From positions 1-64,000 of the forward strand of contig NZ_AP018225.1 of NCBI RefSeq assembly GCF_002368035.1: a stretch of 64,000 nt of DNA. The letters run 5' to 3'. The stretch comes from Nostoc linckia NIES-25. GTDB taxonomy: Bacteria > Cyanobacteriota > Cyanobacteriia > Cyanobacteriales > Nostocaceae. Both the position numbers and the translations under genes were made by a program. Numbering within the stretch: the stretch's first letter is position 1; every line of letters begins with the position of its first letter. The notes below the pieces were generated by a model. It was not told the origin of the DNA. It saw only the letters and a program-made list of their open reading frames with translations, and did not search any database. Positions 9,633 to 17,578 of this stretch are shown here, piece after piece.

Positions 9633-10844
9633 TTAAGCGTTCTCAATGTCGCTTAACAATTCTAAATCCGAATCAACTCCCAAATCGAGGGGAATATCTC
9701 TAGCTTTTAATTGAGATTTCGCTTGCTTTATAGAACATTCTAACAATTCAACTAACTTACCTAAGCCAATTTGTCCCAAACGGTATGCCTCGAATACCAT
9801 TTCTGTGTACTCATCAGGAAATTGATTAACTTTTTCTAAGCAAGGGACAGAACGACCAATTTTAGCTAGTAGTTGTTTTGGTTTTTCTTTGGATAATTGT
9901 TGATAGACGCTTTTTTCAATTAATTCAACTTTTTTGTCAGCCATCCGATAAAGCATTGCTTGATAGCTAACCCCAAAATCTAATGCCAAATGCATCACAA
10001 TTTCAGCAGTAATCTCTCCGTTAGAATTCTCTAGATAAGTAGTTAATCGTGGAACTATTGCTTCTTCTGGCATTAGGAAATTAGCAGCAAACCATTGAGC
10101 AAAGTACTCTTCTGGTTTACGGTAATGCCCACTTGGATCACAGGTAATACCTTTTTGCTGACGATGAATCAAATGATGGCAATATTCATGTGCCAATACA
10201 AAATTCAGCTTATTAGTTGAATAATCCCCTAGATTTCTTTTCACTAAAACGAAAGAGCCAAGGAAGGGTGAAAAAATAAAACATCCTCCTAATTTGGGTG
10301 TTTCAAGATTCCATGCCATTACCCTGACACCTTCGCTTTCTAAAATTCCCCAAATATCTCTAATAGGGCTAGAAATAGGAATTCCCAGTCGGGCACGTTC
10401 TTGTGCTGCCATCCATTTAGCAGCTGCCGGAGTAGGTTTAAATACGTTGTATAGCGGTTCCGTTGAGTAAGGTTCAGAAAGACGGTTCAACTTTCGAGCT
10501 AGATCCCCAAAGTTGCGGTGAAACTGACGAAACCGCTCAATTTGCTCTCTATCAGGCGAAATATCAACTACTTGGTTAGCACTGAAAAGGATTTGAGTTG
10601 GGTCATCTTCCTCAAAATGACTAACTTCTACTGTTCCACAGCTTTCATCAAAAAAAAATAGAATACTCTTGCCAACTAAACGGGAGAACCGTTCGAGTTC
10701 CAAACTGTCTACCTTGCGTTTGCCACTTTCAATTAAAGACACAGCAGAACGCGGCAGTTCAAGATGCTGTGCCACAGCATCTTGAGACAGTGCAGCCTCT
10801 TCCCTAGCAAGGCGAATTCGGCGACCTAGTTCTGCGTAATTCAT
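9633..10844 (-). CDS. XRE-family HTH / ImmA-IrrE metallopeptidase regulator
   Basis: This 403-aa protein has an N-terminal Cro/C1 helix-turn-helix (LGRRIRLAREEAALSQDAVA, about 4-60) and a zinc-peptidase segment with LAHEYCHHLIH (HExxH type, about 219). Proteins of this build are repressors or antitoxins that may be inactivated by, or carry out, proteolysis. The ATG at 10844 has AAGGAGA just upstream. The gene is divergent from the ubiquitin-like operon. The 155-base spacer carries a 20-bp inverted repeat pair, one near each gene, which this protein probably binds. It precedes the PIN gene, suggesting antitoxin or co-regulator. Function as repressor of both directions is inference. Confidence 0.85.
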   Translation of the reverse strand: MNYAELGRRIRLAREEAALSQDAVAQHLELPRSAVSLIESGKRKVDSLELERFSRLVGKSILFFFDESCGTVEVSHFEEDDPTQILFSANQVVDISPDREQIERFRQFHRNFGDLARKLNRLSEPYSTEPLYNVFKPTPAAAKWMAAQERARLGIPISSPIRDIWGILESEGVRVMAWNLETPKLGGCFIFSPFLGSFVLVKRNLGDYSTNKLNFVLAHEYCHHLIHRQQKGITCDPSGHYRKPEEYFAQWFAANFLMPEEAIVPRLTTYLENSNGEITAEIVMHLALDFGVSYQAMLYRMADKKVELIEKSVYQQLSKEKPKQLLAKIGRSVPCLEKVNQFPDEYTEMVFEAYRLGQIGLGKLVELLECSIKQAKSQLKARDIPLDLGVDSDLELLSDIENA

Positions 10845-10861
10845 TCTCCTTGTAACCTAAG

Positions 10862-10989
10862 CTTTGTTTGATAATCGAACATTCAACTCAATTTTAGAAC
10901 GATTTGACCACAAAATCACTCATGCTCTTGTTAGATTTTAAAACACTATGCTAGTATGTGGTCAGTTAACGTTCGATATTCAAACAAAG
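10862..10989. promoter_or_regulatory. Divergent promoter/operator region with nested inverted repeats
   Basis: Arms 10862-10881 (CTTTGTTTGATAATCGAACA) and 10970-10989 are inverted copies matching at 17 of 20 bases. A second, inner pair is perfect: TGACCACA at 10905-10912 and TGTGGTCA at 10957-10964. A plus-strand promoter is possible: TTGTTA at 10928-10933, an 18-base spacer and TAGTAT at 10952-10957. This would start transcription near 10964. The right arm then lies in the leader next to the AGAGG ribosome site before the ATG at 11000. The left arm sits just upstream of the XRE-ImmA start. The layout fits a repressor looping or pairing across the spacer. Confidence 0.75.
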
Positions 10990-10999
10990 AGGACTGCTT

Positions 11000-11188
11000 A
11001 TGTCTGATGAGTTGAAAAAACCAGGCGAAATCGCACAACGGTCAGGTCAATACGAGATAACTGGGCCGCGTGGTGGTGGGACGGGAGAGGAACGAACCGT
11101 AACAAAAGGTGAACCTCTACCTCCAACTCCACAAGCAGGTCAGCGTTACAAACTTGTTGACCCTACCAAACACAAAGGCTCTAAATAG
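11000..11188 (+). CDS. YjzC-like small protein
   Basis: The 62-aa product follows the YjzC pattern: KPGE near the start, SGQYEITGPRGGGTGEERT, KGEPLPPTP and YKLVDPTKH. YjzC family members in Bacillus have no known function. An AGAGG site lies eight bases before the ATG. It is the first gene of the ubiquitin-like operon and sits immediately behind the operator, so it is likely the most tightly controlled and most highly expressed. The internal GPRGGG stretch is notable beside Ubl machinery, but it is the family's usual motif and gives no proof of being a conjugation site. Confidence 0.8.
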   Translation: MSDELKKPGEIAQRSGQYEITGPRGGGTGEERTVTKGEPLPPTPQAGQRYKLVDPTKHKGSK

Positions 11189-11211
11189 TCTTTTGTCCGA
11201 ACCGCTTATTC

Positions 11212-11241
11212 TTGGGGAGTGCAAAATCTGCTACTCCCCAA
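11212..11241 (+). promoter_or_regulatory. Intercistronic hairpin
   Basis: TTGGGGAGT (11212-11220) and ACTCCCCAA (11233-11241) form a perfect 9-bp stem around a 12-base loop. It lies between the YjzC-like and Ubl genes. No T-run follows, so a partial terminator, processing site or mRNA stabiliser is more likely than a strong terminator. It could set a high YjzC-like to Ubl ratio. Confidence 0.6.
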
Positions 11242-11287
11242 TTCTCCCATTGCAAAACTACAAGATTAAATTTACAAGGAGTCTAAT

Positions 11288-11566
11288 ATGCAGATTGAAT
11301 CTAAGCAAGACGCAGAATTATTGGCGAAAAAACCAAAAACAATTACTGTTACTGTCAACGAGCGCCCTGTAACTTTTTCAGAGCATAAGGCTACAGGCTT
11401 AGAAATTAAACAGACTGCTATTAAGCAGGGTGTAGCGATTCAAGAAGATTTCGTGCTGTTTGAGGTCAAAGGTAATTCTCCTCTCAAGCAAGTTGGCGAC
11501 AGCGAAACCGTTACCCTCCATGAGGGGCAAAAGTTCCGCGCTACTGCACCTGATGACAACTCATAG
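11288..11566 (+). CDS. Ubiquitin-like protein (multiubiquitin family, single domain)
   Basis: The 92-aa product has the beta-grasp pattern of prokaryotic multiubiquitin proteins: TITVTVNERPVTF, then ATGLEIKQTAIKQGV, then a VTLHEGQKFRA ending. One domain is present rather than a tandem. The C-terminus is RATAPDDNS, with no Gly-Gly, so canonical E1 activation of a free diglycine tail cannot be proposed directly. ACAAGGAG lies upstream of the ATG. The next gene starts nine bases after its stop with AGGAG. Neighbouring E2-like and JAB-E1 genes support the Ubl call more strongly than sequence alone. Confidence 0.75.
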   Translation: MQIESKQDAELLAKKPKTITVTVNERPVTFSEHKATGLEIKQTAIKQGVAIQEDFVLFEVKGNSPLKQVGDSETVTLHEGQKFRATAPDDNS

Positions 11567-11575
11567 GAGATAGCA

Positions 11576-11962
11576 ATGACACCTGAAATTGAACAGGCGA
11601 TCGCAGAAATTAAGCAAGCCTTCCCAGAGCATCCTGTGGATGTAGAACCAGAATCCAATGGAGGTGCATACGTCATCGTCAATAATTTGCTAATTGGCGA
11701 ACAGTACGTACCTTCTTCTAGTTGGGTAGGCTTTTTTATTACCTTTCAGTATCCCCATGCAGATGTCTACCCACATTTTATTGATGGGGGATTGCGACGA
11801 GTTGATGGTGGTCTAATCAAAGGGGATGGATTGTCAGGGCCTAACCCTTGGCAAAATCGTTCTGCCATTCAAGTATCGAGGCGTTCCAACCGATTGAACC
11901 CCGCCATCGACACAGCTGCAACCAAGTTAGACAAAGTTCTTACATGGTTGAGAAGCCGATGA
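11576..11962 (+). CDS. E2/UBC-like protein lacking cysteine
   Basis: This 128-aa protein has an E2-like core: VGFFITFQYP, then YPHFIDGG, a central loop, and the family's C-terminal block AIQVSRRSNRL followed by DTAATKLDKVL. It lies between a Ubl gene and a JAB-E1 gene, the standard neighbourhood of bacterial E2 proteins. The whole sequence contains no cysteine, so the thioester chemistry of classical E2 enzymes is impossible. It may be a non-catalytic UEV-like adaptor, or the E1 may transfer directly. The gene starts after AGGAG and overlaps the next gene by four bases (ATGA), indicating coupled translation. Confidence 0.72.
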   Translation: MTPEIEQAIAEIKQAFPEHPVDVEPESNGGAYVIVNNLLIGEQYVPSSSWVGFFITFQYPHADVYPHFIDGGLRRVDGGLIKGDGLSGPNPWQNRSAIQVSRRSNRLNPAIDTAATKLDKVLTWLRSR

Positions 11963-13407
11963 ACAAACCTATTGAATTTAGAATTGATCGGCCACTTTAT
12001 CAAAAGCTCCATCAGCATCTTTTTCCTGGTGATGGTGATGAACATGGTGCGGTGATTGCAGCAGGTATTGTAGAAACCCCTCGCGGTATCCGCCTGCTGG
12101 CGCGTGAAGTGTTTCTAGCGCGAGACGGGATTGATTATGTACCTGGAACTCGCGGCTACCGTGCATTAACTGCAAAGTTTGTAGCTGAAATATCAGGTTA
12201 CTGTGCAGAACAGAATCTCTGCTACCTAGCTGTACACTGTCATGGCGGTACAGACCAAGTTTGTTTCTCAGCTGATGATATAGCATCTCACGAACGAGGT
12301 TATCCGGCACTGCTTGATATTACTCGTGGCGGCCCAGTGGGGGCGCTAGTGTTTGCCAAAAATGCAGTAGCTGGGGATATCTGGACTCCCTCTGGTCGCT
12401 TTTCACTCGACCACATGACAATTATTGGCTCACACATTCGCAATCTCTATCCTTCTCCCCGACCTCGACCAAGACCTTCAGATCCAATGTATGACCGCCA
12501 TGTTCGGATGTTCGGTGATATTGGACAAGAAATTTTCGCCAATTTAAAGGTAGTAATCATTGGACTTGGTGGTGGAGGTTCGTTGATCAATGAATGGTTG
12601 TCCCGTATGGGAGTTGGGCATATTGTTGCCATCGACTTTGACCGCGTTGATTTAACAAATCTCCCCCGAATTGTTGGTGCAACGCACTGGGATGCAATGA
12701 GTTGGTTAACTAAACAGCCCATCCCTTGGTTGCAAAAACTTGGTAAGCAGTTAGCTGCTCATAAAGTTCACGTTGCCCGTCGAGTTGCCAAACAAGCTAA
12801 TCCCTCCATCCGCTATGATGCAGTTGTGGGAAATATAGTTGATGAAGCGATCGCCCATTTGCTGGTAGATGCTGATTTCTTGTTTTTGGCAGCAGACTCG
12901 ATGCAAAGCCGTCTAGTTTTTAATGCGCTGGTGCATCAATACCTGATTCCAGGTATTCAAATTGGTGCTAAGGTTTCTGTGAATAAGCAATCAAAGCAGG
13001 TAAGCGATATTTTTACTGCTACTCGACCTGTACTTCCTTACGCTTACGGTGGTTGTCTGCACTGTCATGAATTGATTCCGGCTGCGAGATTACAACAAGA
13101 AGCATTGAGTGAACAAGAGCGTCGAACTCAGCGTTATGTTGAGGATGAAGATATCGCTCAACCCAGCGTCATTACACTCAATGTTAATTCTGCCGAGCAA
13201 GCCGTGAACGATTTTATGATGATGTTCACAGGGCTGTATCAACCAGAAGTCCAACTGTGCCACCAATTAAGGTTTGCGCGAGAACGCAACATTTTCAATG
13301 TGGAACCGTGTGCTAACGATGATTGCTTAGATTGTAGCAGCAGTTCTCGGAGTCGTCGCGCCAGGGGCGATCGCTATCGTCTCCCCTGCCGAATGCCAAA
13401 AACATAG
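11959..13407 (+). CDS. JAB/JAMM peptidase fused to ThiF/E1-like activating domain
   Basis: This 482-aa fusion starts at the ATGA overlap (11959); a longer frame from 11848 only repeats the E2 region. Residues 1-150 are a JAB metallopeptidase with a Glu near residue 27, H93-x-H95 and S104-x-x-D107, the complete JAMM set with one extra spacer residue. Residues about 195-440 are an E1/ThiF Rossmann domain: VVIIGLGGGGS, the acidic ADFD-type segment read as AIDFDRVDLTNLPR, and FLAADS. C366/C369 (GCLHC) and C451, C456, C459 probably bind zinc. Known families of this fusion process or activate ubiquitin-like proteins. It is convergent with the 142-aa gene, with nine bases between the stops. Confidence 0.88.
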   Translation: MNKPIEFRIDRPLYQKLHQHLFPGDGDEHGAVIAAGIVETPRGIRLLAREVFLARDGIDYVPGTRGYRALTAKFVAEISGYCAEQNLCYLAVHCHGGTDQVCFSADDIASHERGYPALLDITRGGPVGALVFAKNAVAGDIWTPSGRFSLDHMTIIGSHIRNLYPSPRPRPRPSDPMYDRHVRMFGDIGQEIFANLKVVIIGLGGGGSLINEWLSRMGVGHIVAIDFDRVDLTNLPRIVGATHWDAMSWLTKQPIPWLQKLGKQLAAHKVHVARRVAKQANPSIRYDAVVGNIVDEAIAHLLVDADFLFLAADSMQSRLVFNALVHQYLIPGIQIGAKVSVNKQSKQVSDIFTATRPVLPYAYGGCLHCHELIPAARLQQEALSEQERRTQRYVEDEDIAQPSVITLNVNSAEQAVNDFMMMFTGLYQPEVQLCHQLRFARERNIFNVEPCANDDCLDCSSSSRSRRARGDRYRLPCRMPKT

Positions 13408-13416
13408 TGATTAATA

Positions 13417-13845
13417 CTAATCACCAAGCAAGACTCGAATTGCCTTTAATGCAGCACTCCGCCGCCCATTACTCACTTTGGAAAACCAATAATGGGATTC
13501 CTCATTACTCATTGCTGTAATGCCAGCAGTAATATTGGCAATGCGTTCTGGTTTAGAGAGGGGCTGCAACACTTGAAACAAGAGTGCTAAATTTACTCCC
13601 GACTCTTCATTAAGAACATAAGGTGACTGGCGACTATGACTTAGGGTTTTAGGGTCATAATTGTTAACTTTTAAGCAATTATATATTGCCTGTTTCGCCT
13701 GCACTAAAGCATTGCCCTTTAGCCGCCCAATGCGCTTGGCAGAAGGACGCTTTTTTTCTCCGGCCTTTTTATAGGCACACTGGTACAACTCAAGGGCAAA
13801 GTTATTGTTATCTGTAGGAATCACTCGCAGTTGAAACTCTTGCAT
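13417..13845 (-). CDS. Conserved-looking 142-aa protein coupled to DUF499 ATPase
   Basis: I do not recognise a family with certainty. The protein is basic, opens with a beta-rich segment (EFQLRVIPTDNNNFALELYQ) and ends in helices with WFSKVSNGRRSAALKAIRVLL. No catalytic motif is visible. It starts two bases after the stop of the DUF499 gene, so it is almost certainly in the same transcript. Position suggests a small subunit or adaptor of the ATPase, comparable to the small DUF proteins that accompany DUF499/DUF1156 loci elsewhere. That comparison is from memory and needs a profile search. Confidence 0.7.
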   Translation of the reverse strand: MQEFQLRVIPTDNNNFALELYQCAYKKAGEKKRPSAKRIGRLKGNALVQAKQAIYNCLKVNNYDPKTLSHSRQSPYVLNEESGVNLALLFQVLQPLSKPERIANITAGITAMSNEESHYWFSKVSNGRRSAALKAIRVLLGD

Positions 13846-13847
13846 CT

Positions 13848-16800
13848 TTAGTAAGTCACTTTAGCCATCAAGTTCAGCCGCTCAACCGGGTTACGATTAA
13901 GGGCATTTTTGATGGTACTGATTTCTGAGCCGTTTGGTTCCACTGGAGATGAAAATTTAAATATTAGTTTCAGTGACACATCAGCTTTCACATCTGGGCT
14001 ACTTAGTAAGGTATTAATAGGCCCCTGAAAACTCTGAAATCCTTTGTATGTCCCTTGATACACTAAGCGTGTAAATTGTTCGCCAATAGTAATAGTTGCC
14101 GTTTGGTCAATTTGCAAAGGCAGTTTCATCAACATCGGGAAAGCCGTCATCAACTTGCGGTAGTCCATCACTTGTGCAACGGAAACTTCTAAGGACTCGA
14201 TACCTTGAACTCCATTGTCCTGGATAAAATCGCCCAATTCATTAAATACCCGATCGAGTGTCCCCTCCAAGTCAAATTCTTCCGGTTTGGCTTTAAACAG
14301 AGGTGAATCATCCCAGGAACCGCCAGTTTGTTCGCTCCCGTTAGGTGTGCGGGGTGTTCCAGTACCATAAACCAATATTTTGGCTTGGGTTTCCCTCTCC
14401 TCTATTTCGCCATTACCGTAATCAGCTACGATTTTGAAAGTTGTGGTTTTGGCGATCGCCGTTTCGTACTCATCACTAGGACGAAACTGTTCCTCTAGCG
14501 AGTTTCCATCCTGATAAAGCTGAATTGTCAATGCTCCTGATGCTTTCCATCGCACCCGCACGGGTTTAAGTGTATCTGTACTGGGCATAACTTGGGCATT
14601 CAGTTCAATTTCTCGCGGTTTCGGTGGTTCTAGAATTCCCCGGCGGTAAAGTGCCATCCGTTCAGAAAATTCAATAGAGTCGGGTAGGGTTATTTTGCCA
14701 TCATCAGTTTTAATAAATAACTTTTCTCCCACCTTCATATCCCAACTGCCATTCTGCAAACCCTGACGGATCGTGTCTCGCAACCTTAAAATTTCAGCCT
14801 CAAGTAGTATATTTAAACCCAAGTCTTTGGCGAAAGCTTCTTTCAGTGCTTTGGTTGTCCAATAGGTTAACCCAGATGGCCATACTTTCTGCAAAATGTA
14901 AGCTGGAGCGTAAGCTGGTGCTTCATCAGCACGAATTTTTTGACAATCTTTCAGTGCTTTTAAAATTACATCTTGTTGGTTATTTTTGCCTTTAACATCA
15001 CTAGCATCCTGTGCAGCTAAAGGATAGTGCATCAACCCCTTGGGAGCTTTTACTGTGTCAGTAGCAGGGTAAAATAAATGACGATAGGCATTAGTTAAAG
15101 ATACTCTTACGCCTAAATCCAAAGACCCTTTTTTATCTTTGAGTTGTTTTTGCTGATTTTCTGATAAATCTTGCAAGCGATTGGCAGAATTGAGAATATT
15201 TTGAATTGCTCGAAACTCCCTAGCATTGTCAATCGCTCGGTCTAATTCTTGTCTATTAGCAACTAAAAATAACAACCGATTCCTAAATGTGCGAAACTTA
15301 CCGGATTCGCCTGTTTCATTAAAAATTTTCTCTACAATTGGCGGTGGCCCTTCAGTGGTTGCAGAGATAGTAGCTTCGTTAAAGTCAATTAAACAGAGGG
15401 CAATACTATCTGAGACATCATCTACATCTGCGGGTGATTCGGGTGCAGAAACTAACTTAAAGAATTTATCAGCAAAAATGGTATCGCGGCGATTTCGCAA
15501 GTCTTCCTTCGCCTCGCTAATTCCAACTTGACCTTTTTCTTCCGCAATGATTTTGTTAATTGATGGTTCTTCTTTAAAACGAGCAAGAGTTGTTATTGGG
15601 TCGTTTTCCAAATACCAAGCAACTTCACTGAGCCTTTCCAAAGCTGTATCAACAAAACCAATTTCTAGCCCAGGTGTTAGCAGTGATAGATTTAACTCAG
15701 CGCGACGAATACCTGCTGCTGTACCTTGGTTGATGGAATGTAAAAAAATGGTACGTGCTACCCAAGTTGAAAAGGGAGGTTTACCAGCAGCTTTCCACTC
15801 TGCATCTTGTGATTGGGCGTGTCCTTCTCTCCCAGTTGGGTTATAAATATCTGCTTGGATAGCTATACGCATCAAGGAACGTTCTAAACGAGCAGTTAAA
15901 TCGCTAGTGATTTCTTCCTCAATTCCTACCGGGATGTGGTGAGAATGAATTAGTGGAATCCATGCAGTAGTATCTGACCACAAATAACGTATGACTCTGG
16001 CAAATAAACGCAAAGCACCTCTAGTGCGTTGGAAGTTGTGAATAGAAGCGATTTTTTTAGTTAGCAGATTAAATAATTCGGGATGGAAGGGATAACTCTG
16101 CTCAATACTTTCAGCATAGCGAGAATCTTTACAACCATCTGGTAAGTTAATGCGACTAGCTTTATAACTTTGTAAATATTCTCTGGCAGCATTAGCGGCA
16201 GCATCAGCTTGAATACTGCTGAATACCCGTTGTTTGACGATATTGTAAATTTCAATATCGGTACTAGGTTTGAGGATGCGTTCTTGACGAGCAGTGGCAG
16301 AAATAGCTTCACGGATTTCCGTAGTTTCTTCGCCAAAACTGTCGCTAGAAGAAGCCAAGGTGTAAACGAACACTAAGTTATTACAAGCTGCTGCTAAGTC
16401 CATTAAGGAGAATAAAAACGCCACAACTTGTTCTGCTAAATCACTGTTACCAACTATGGTGGCTTTGGCTGCTCTCAAATATCTGGCGATTTCATCCAAG
16501 ATAACTACAGTGGCTTGTCCTTGCACGATCCGTTCTAAAACCACTGTTCCAGGACTGACTCGCTGTTCATCGGAACCTTTAAGTAAGCTATAACCTGCTA
16601 CCCCCCCAATTTGGTAAGCAATTTCTCCCCAAAGGGTGTAGGTGGTAATGCCAGTATCCGCATGATAAACGCCGTTAACTGGGTCGAGGTCTTGACAGGC
16701 GATCGCAGCTGCTTGAATCGGTCGATCTGGAATTAAATTCAAATCAGCAAAACGGTTTAGTCCAGGAATATGCCGTCCATGTTTGGCAATATGCCACAAA

Positions 16801-17081
16801 GCAATTTCATCGTGAGTTTTACCACCACCAAAGCTGGTTTCCAGTCGAATAATCGGGGAGCCGACAGCAGCACCTACCAACCGCCCGAACACTTCCGAGA
16901 TTAGGGTTTTCAAACCATCGGTAGCAAATGTATTGGCGAAAAAGGCTGTGGGGTCTTGGTAGACTTGGGGCGCAAGTCCTTCGACAACTAGCCGTAACTT
17001 AGCGGCAAATAAGTCAGAAGAGAGTTCCCCCTCTAAAATTTCTTCTCTAGGAATGCAAGTTTTGAATACTGACGGAAGCAT
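13848..17081 (-). CDS. DUF499-type AAA ATPase of a defence locus
   Basis: About 1077 aa from the ATG at 17081; the frame extends 19 codons to a TTG at 17138. I prefer 17081 because family members open with a motif like LPSVFKTCIPREEILEG. Walker A is LETSFGGGKTHDEIAL (about 80-90), Walker B TVVILDEIARYL (about 193). FxGGGKTH is the DUF499 hallmark. The C-terminal third carries beta-rich segments of unknown fold. DUF499 proteins occur with DUF1156 methyltransferases and PLD or SNF2 helicases, as here. They are probably the large motor or sensor of a restriction-like complex. The partner methyltransferase is 4.9 kb away because the Ubl module and the regulator pair intervene. Confidence 0.88.
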   Translation of the reverse strand: MLPSVFKTCIPREEILEGELSSDLFAAKLRLVVEGLAPQVYQDPTAFFANTFATDGLKTLISEVFGRLVGAAVGSPIIRLETSFGGGKTHDEIALWHIAKHGRHIPGLNRFADLNLIPDRPIQAAAIACQDLDPVNGVYHADTGITTYTLWGEIAYQIGGVAGYSLLKGSDEQRVSPGTVVLERIVQGQATVVILDEIARYLRAAKATIVGNSDLAEQVVAFLFSLMDLAAACNNLVFVYTLASSSDSFGEETTEIREAISATARQERILKPSTDIEIYNIVKQRVFSSIQADAAANAAREYLQSYKASRINLPDGCKDSRYAESIEQSYPFHPELFNLLTKKIASIHNFQRTRGALRLFARVIRYLWSDTTAWIPLIHSHHIPVGIEEEITSDLTARLERSLMRIAIQADIYNPTGREGHAQSQDAEWKAAGKPPFSTWVARTIFLHSINQGTAAGIRRAELNLSLLTPGLEIGFVDTALERLSEVAWYLENDPITTLARFKEEPSINKIIAEEKGQVGISEAKEDLRNRRDTIFADKFFKLVSAPESPADVDDVSDSIALCLIDFNEATISATTEGPPPIVEKIFNETGESGKFRTFRNRLLFLVANRQELDRAIDNAREFRAIQNILNSANRLQDLSENQQKQLKDKKGSLDLGVRVSLTNAYRHLFYPATDTVKAPKGLMHYPLAAQDASDVKGKNNQQDVILKALKDCQKIRADEAPAYAPAYILQKVWPSGLTYWTTKALKEAFAKDLGLNILLEAEILRLRDTIRQGLQNGSWDMKVGEKLFIKTDDGKITLPDSIEFSERMALYRRGILEPPKPREIELNAQVMPSTDTLKPVRVRWKASGALTIQLYQDGNSLEEQFRPSDEYETAIAKTTTFKIVADYGNGEIEERETQAKILVYGTGTPRTPNGSEQTGGSWDDSPLFKAKPEEFDLEGTLDRVFNELGDFIQDNGVQGIESLEVSVAQVMDYRKLMTAFPMLMKLPLQIDQTATITIGEQFTRLVYQGTYKGFQSFQGPINTLLSSPDVKADVSLKLIFKFSSPVEPNGSEISTIKNALNRNPVERLNLMAKVTY

Positions 17082-17289
17082 AGAAATATATTGACCGTTA
17101 CTAGTTGAGGGTTGACAGTCAATACCAACCGTCAACAACTTAGTGTTTTTAAAAATACACTTACTTATTTCAATTGATTAATTCTATACACAATTATGAT
17201 ATTTTGGCACTGATTTAGGTCACAAACTACAAAAGTTATTTGAATAGTTGTCATAAAACTCAGGCAACCGTAGACCTAAATTAATGATT

Positions 17290-17511
17290 CTAGTACCGTG
17301 CGGCGTAAATACACATACTATTTTTAACCCTTGTCTTGTAATCAATAAAATTTTCGTAGCTTTTAATGGTCTGCTTATTTCCGCCGTTTTGTACTAGTAA
17401 TGTTGACCAGCTACAATTTCGTTGTGAGCAGCCTATATAAATACCTTTATAGCTTTTGTAAGTACTTGCTTGTTGCTTACATACCAAACAGTTAATGTTC
17501 ATGAATCTCAT
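17290..17511 (-). CDS. Small Cys-motif protein, possible ogr/Delta-like zinc finger
   Basis: This 73-aa ORF has INCLVCKQQA (CxxC), then GIYIGCSQRNCSWSTLL (CxxxxC). The order CxxC, aromatic beta strand, CxxxxC resembles ogr/Delta-type zinc fingers of phage activators. Starts at 17511 or 17502 (both ATG) are possible; no ribosome site is clear. It is divergent from the CHAT gene. The tail is unremarkable. It may be a real small regulator or an accidental ORF. Confidence 0.4.
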   Translation of the reverse strand: MRFMNINCLVCKQQASTYKSYKGIYIGCSQRNCSWSTLLVQNGGNKQTIKSYENFIDYKTRVKNSMCIYAARY

Positions 17512-17578
17512 CAAAAGGATAGATCACTGTTGCTGAGACTATACTTAAGAATAATTTCCCTAAAACCTCTGCCAACTC

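Noticed and set aside
11109..11372. Plus-strand ORF between the YjzC-like and Ubl genes
   Set aside because: It overlaps both genes in a different frame and covers the hairpin; composition is not protein-like.
11848..11958. Longer start for the JAB-E1 gene
   Set aside because: It would overlap the E2-like gene by over 100 bases in another frame; the ATGA start at 11959 is natural.
2889..17081. Naming the locus DISARM or BREX
   Set aside because: No DUF1998/DrmB-type, PglZ or BrxL-like gene is visible. DUF499 plus DUF1156 plus PLD-SNF2 helicase points to a different, related class.
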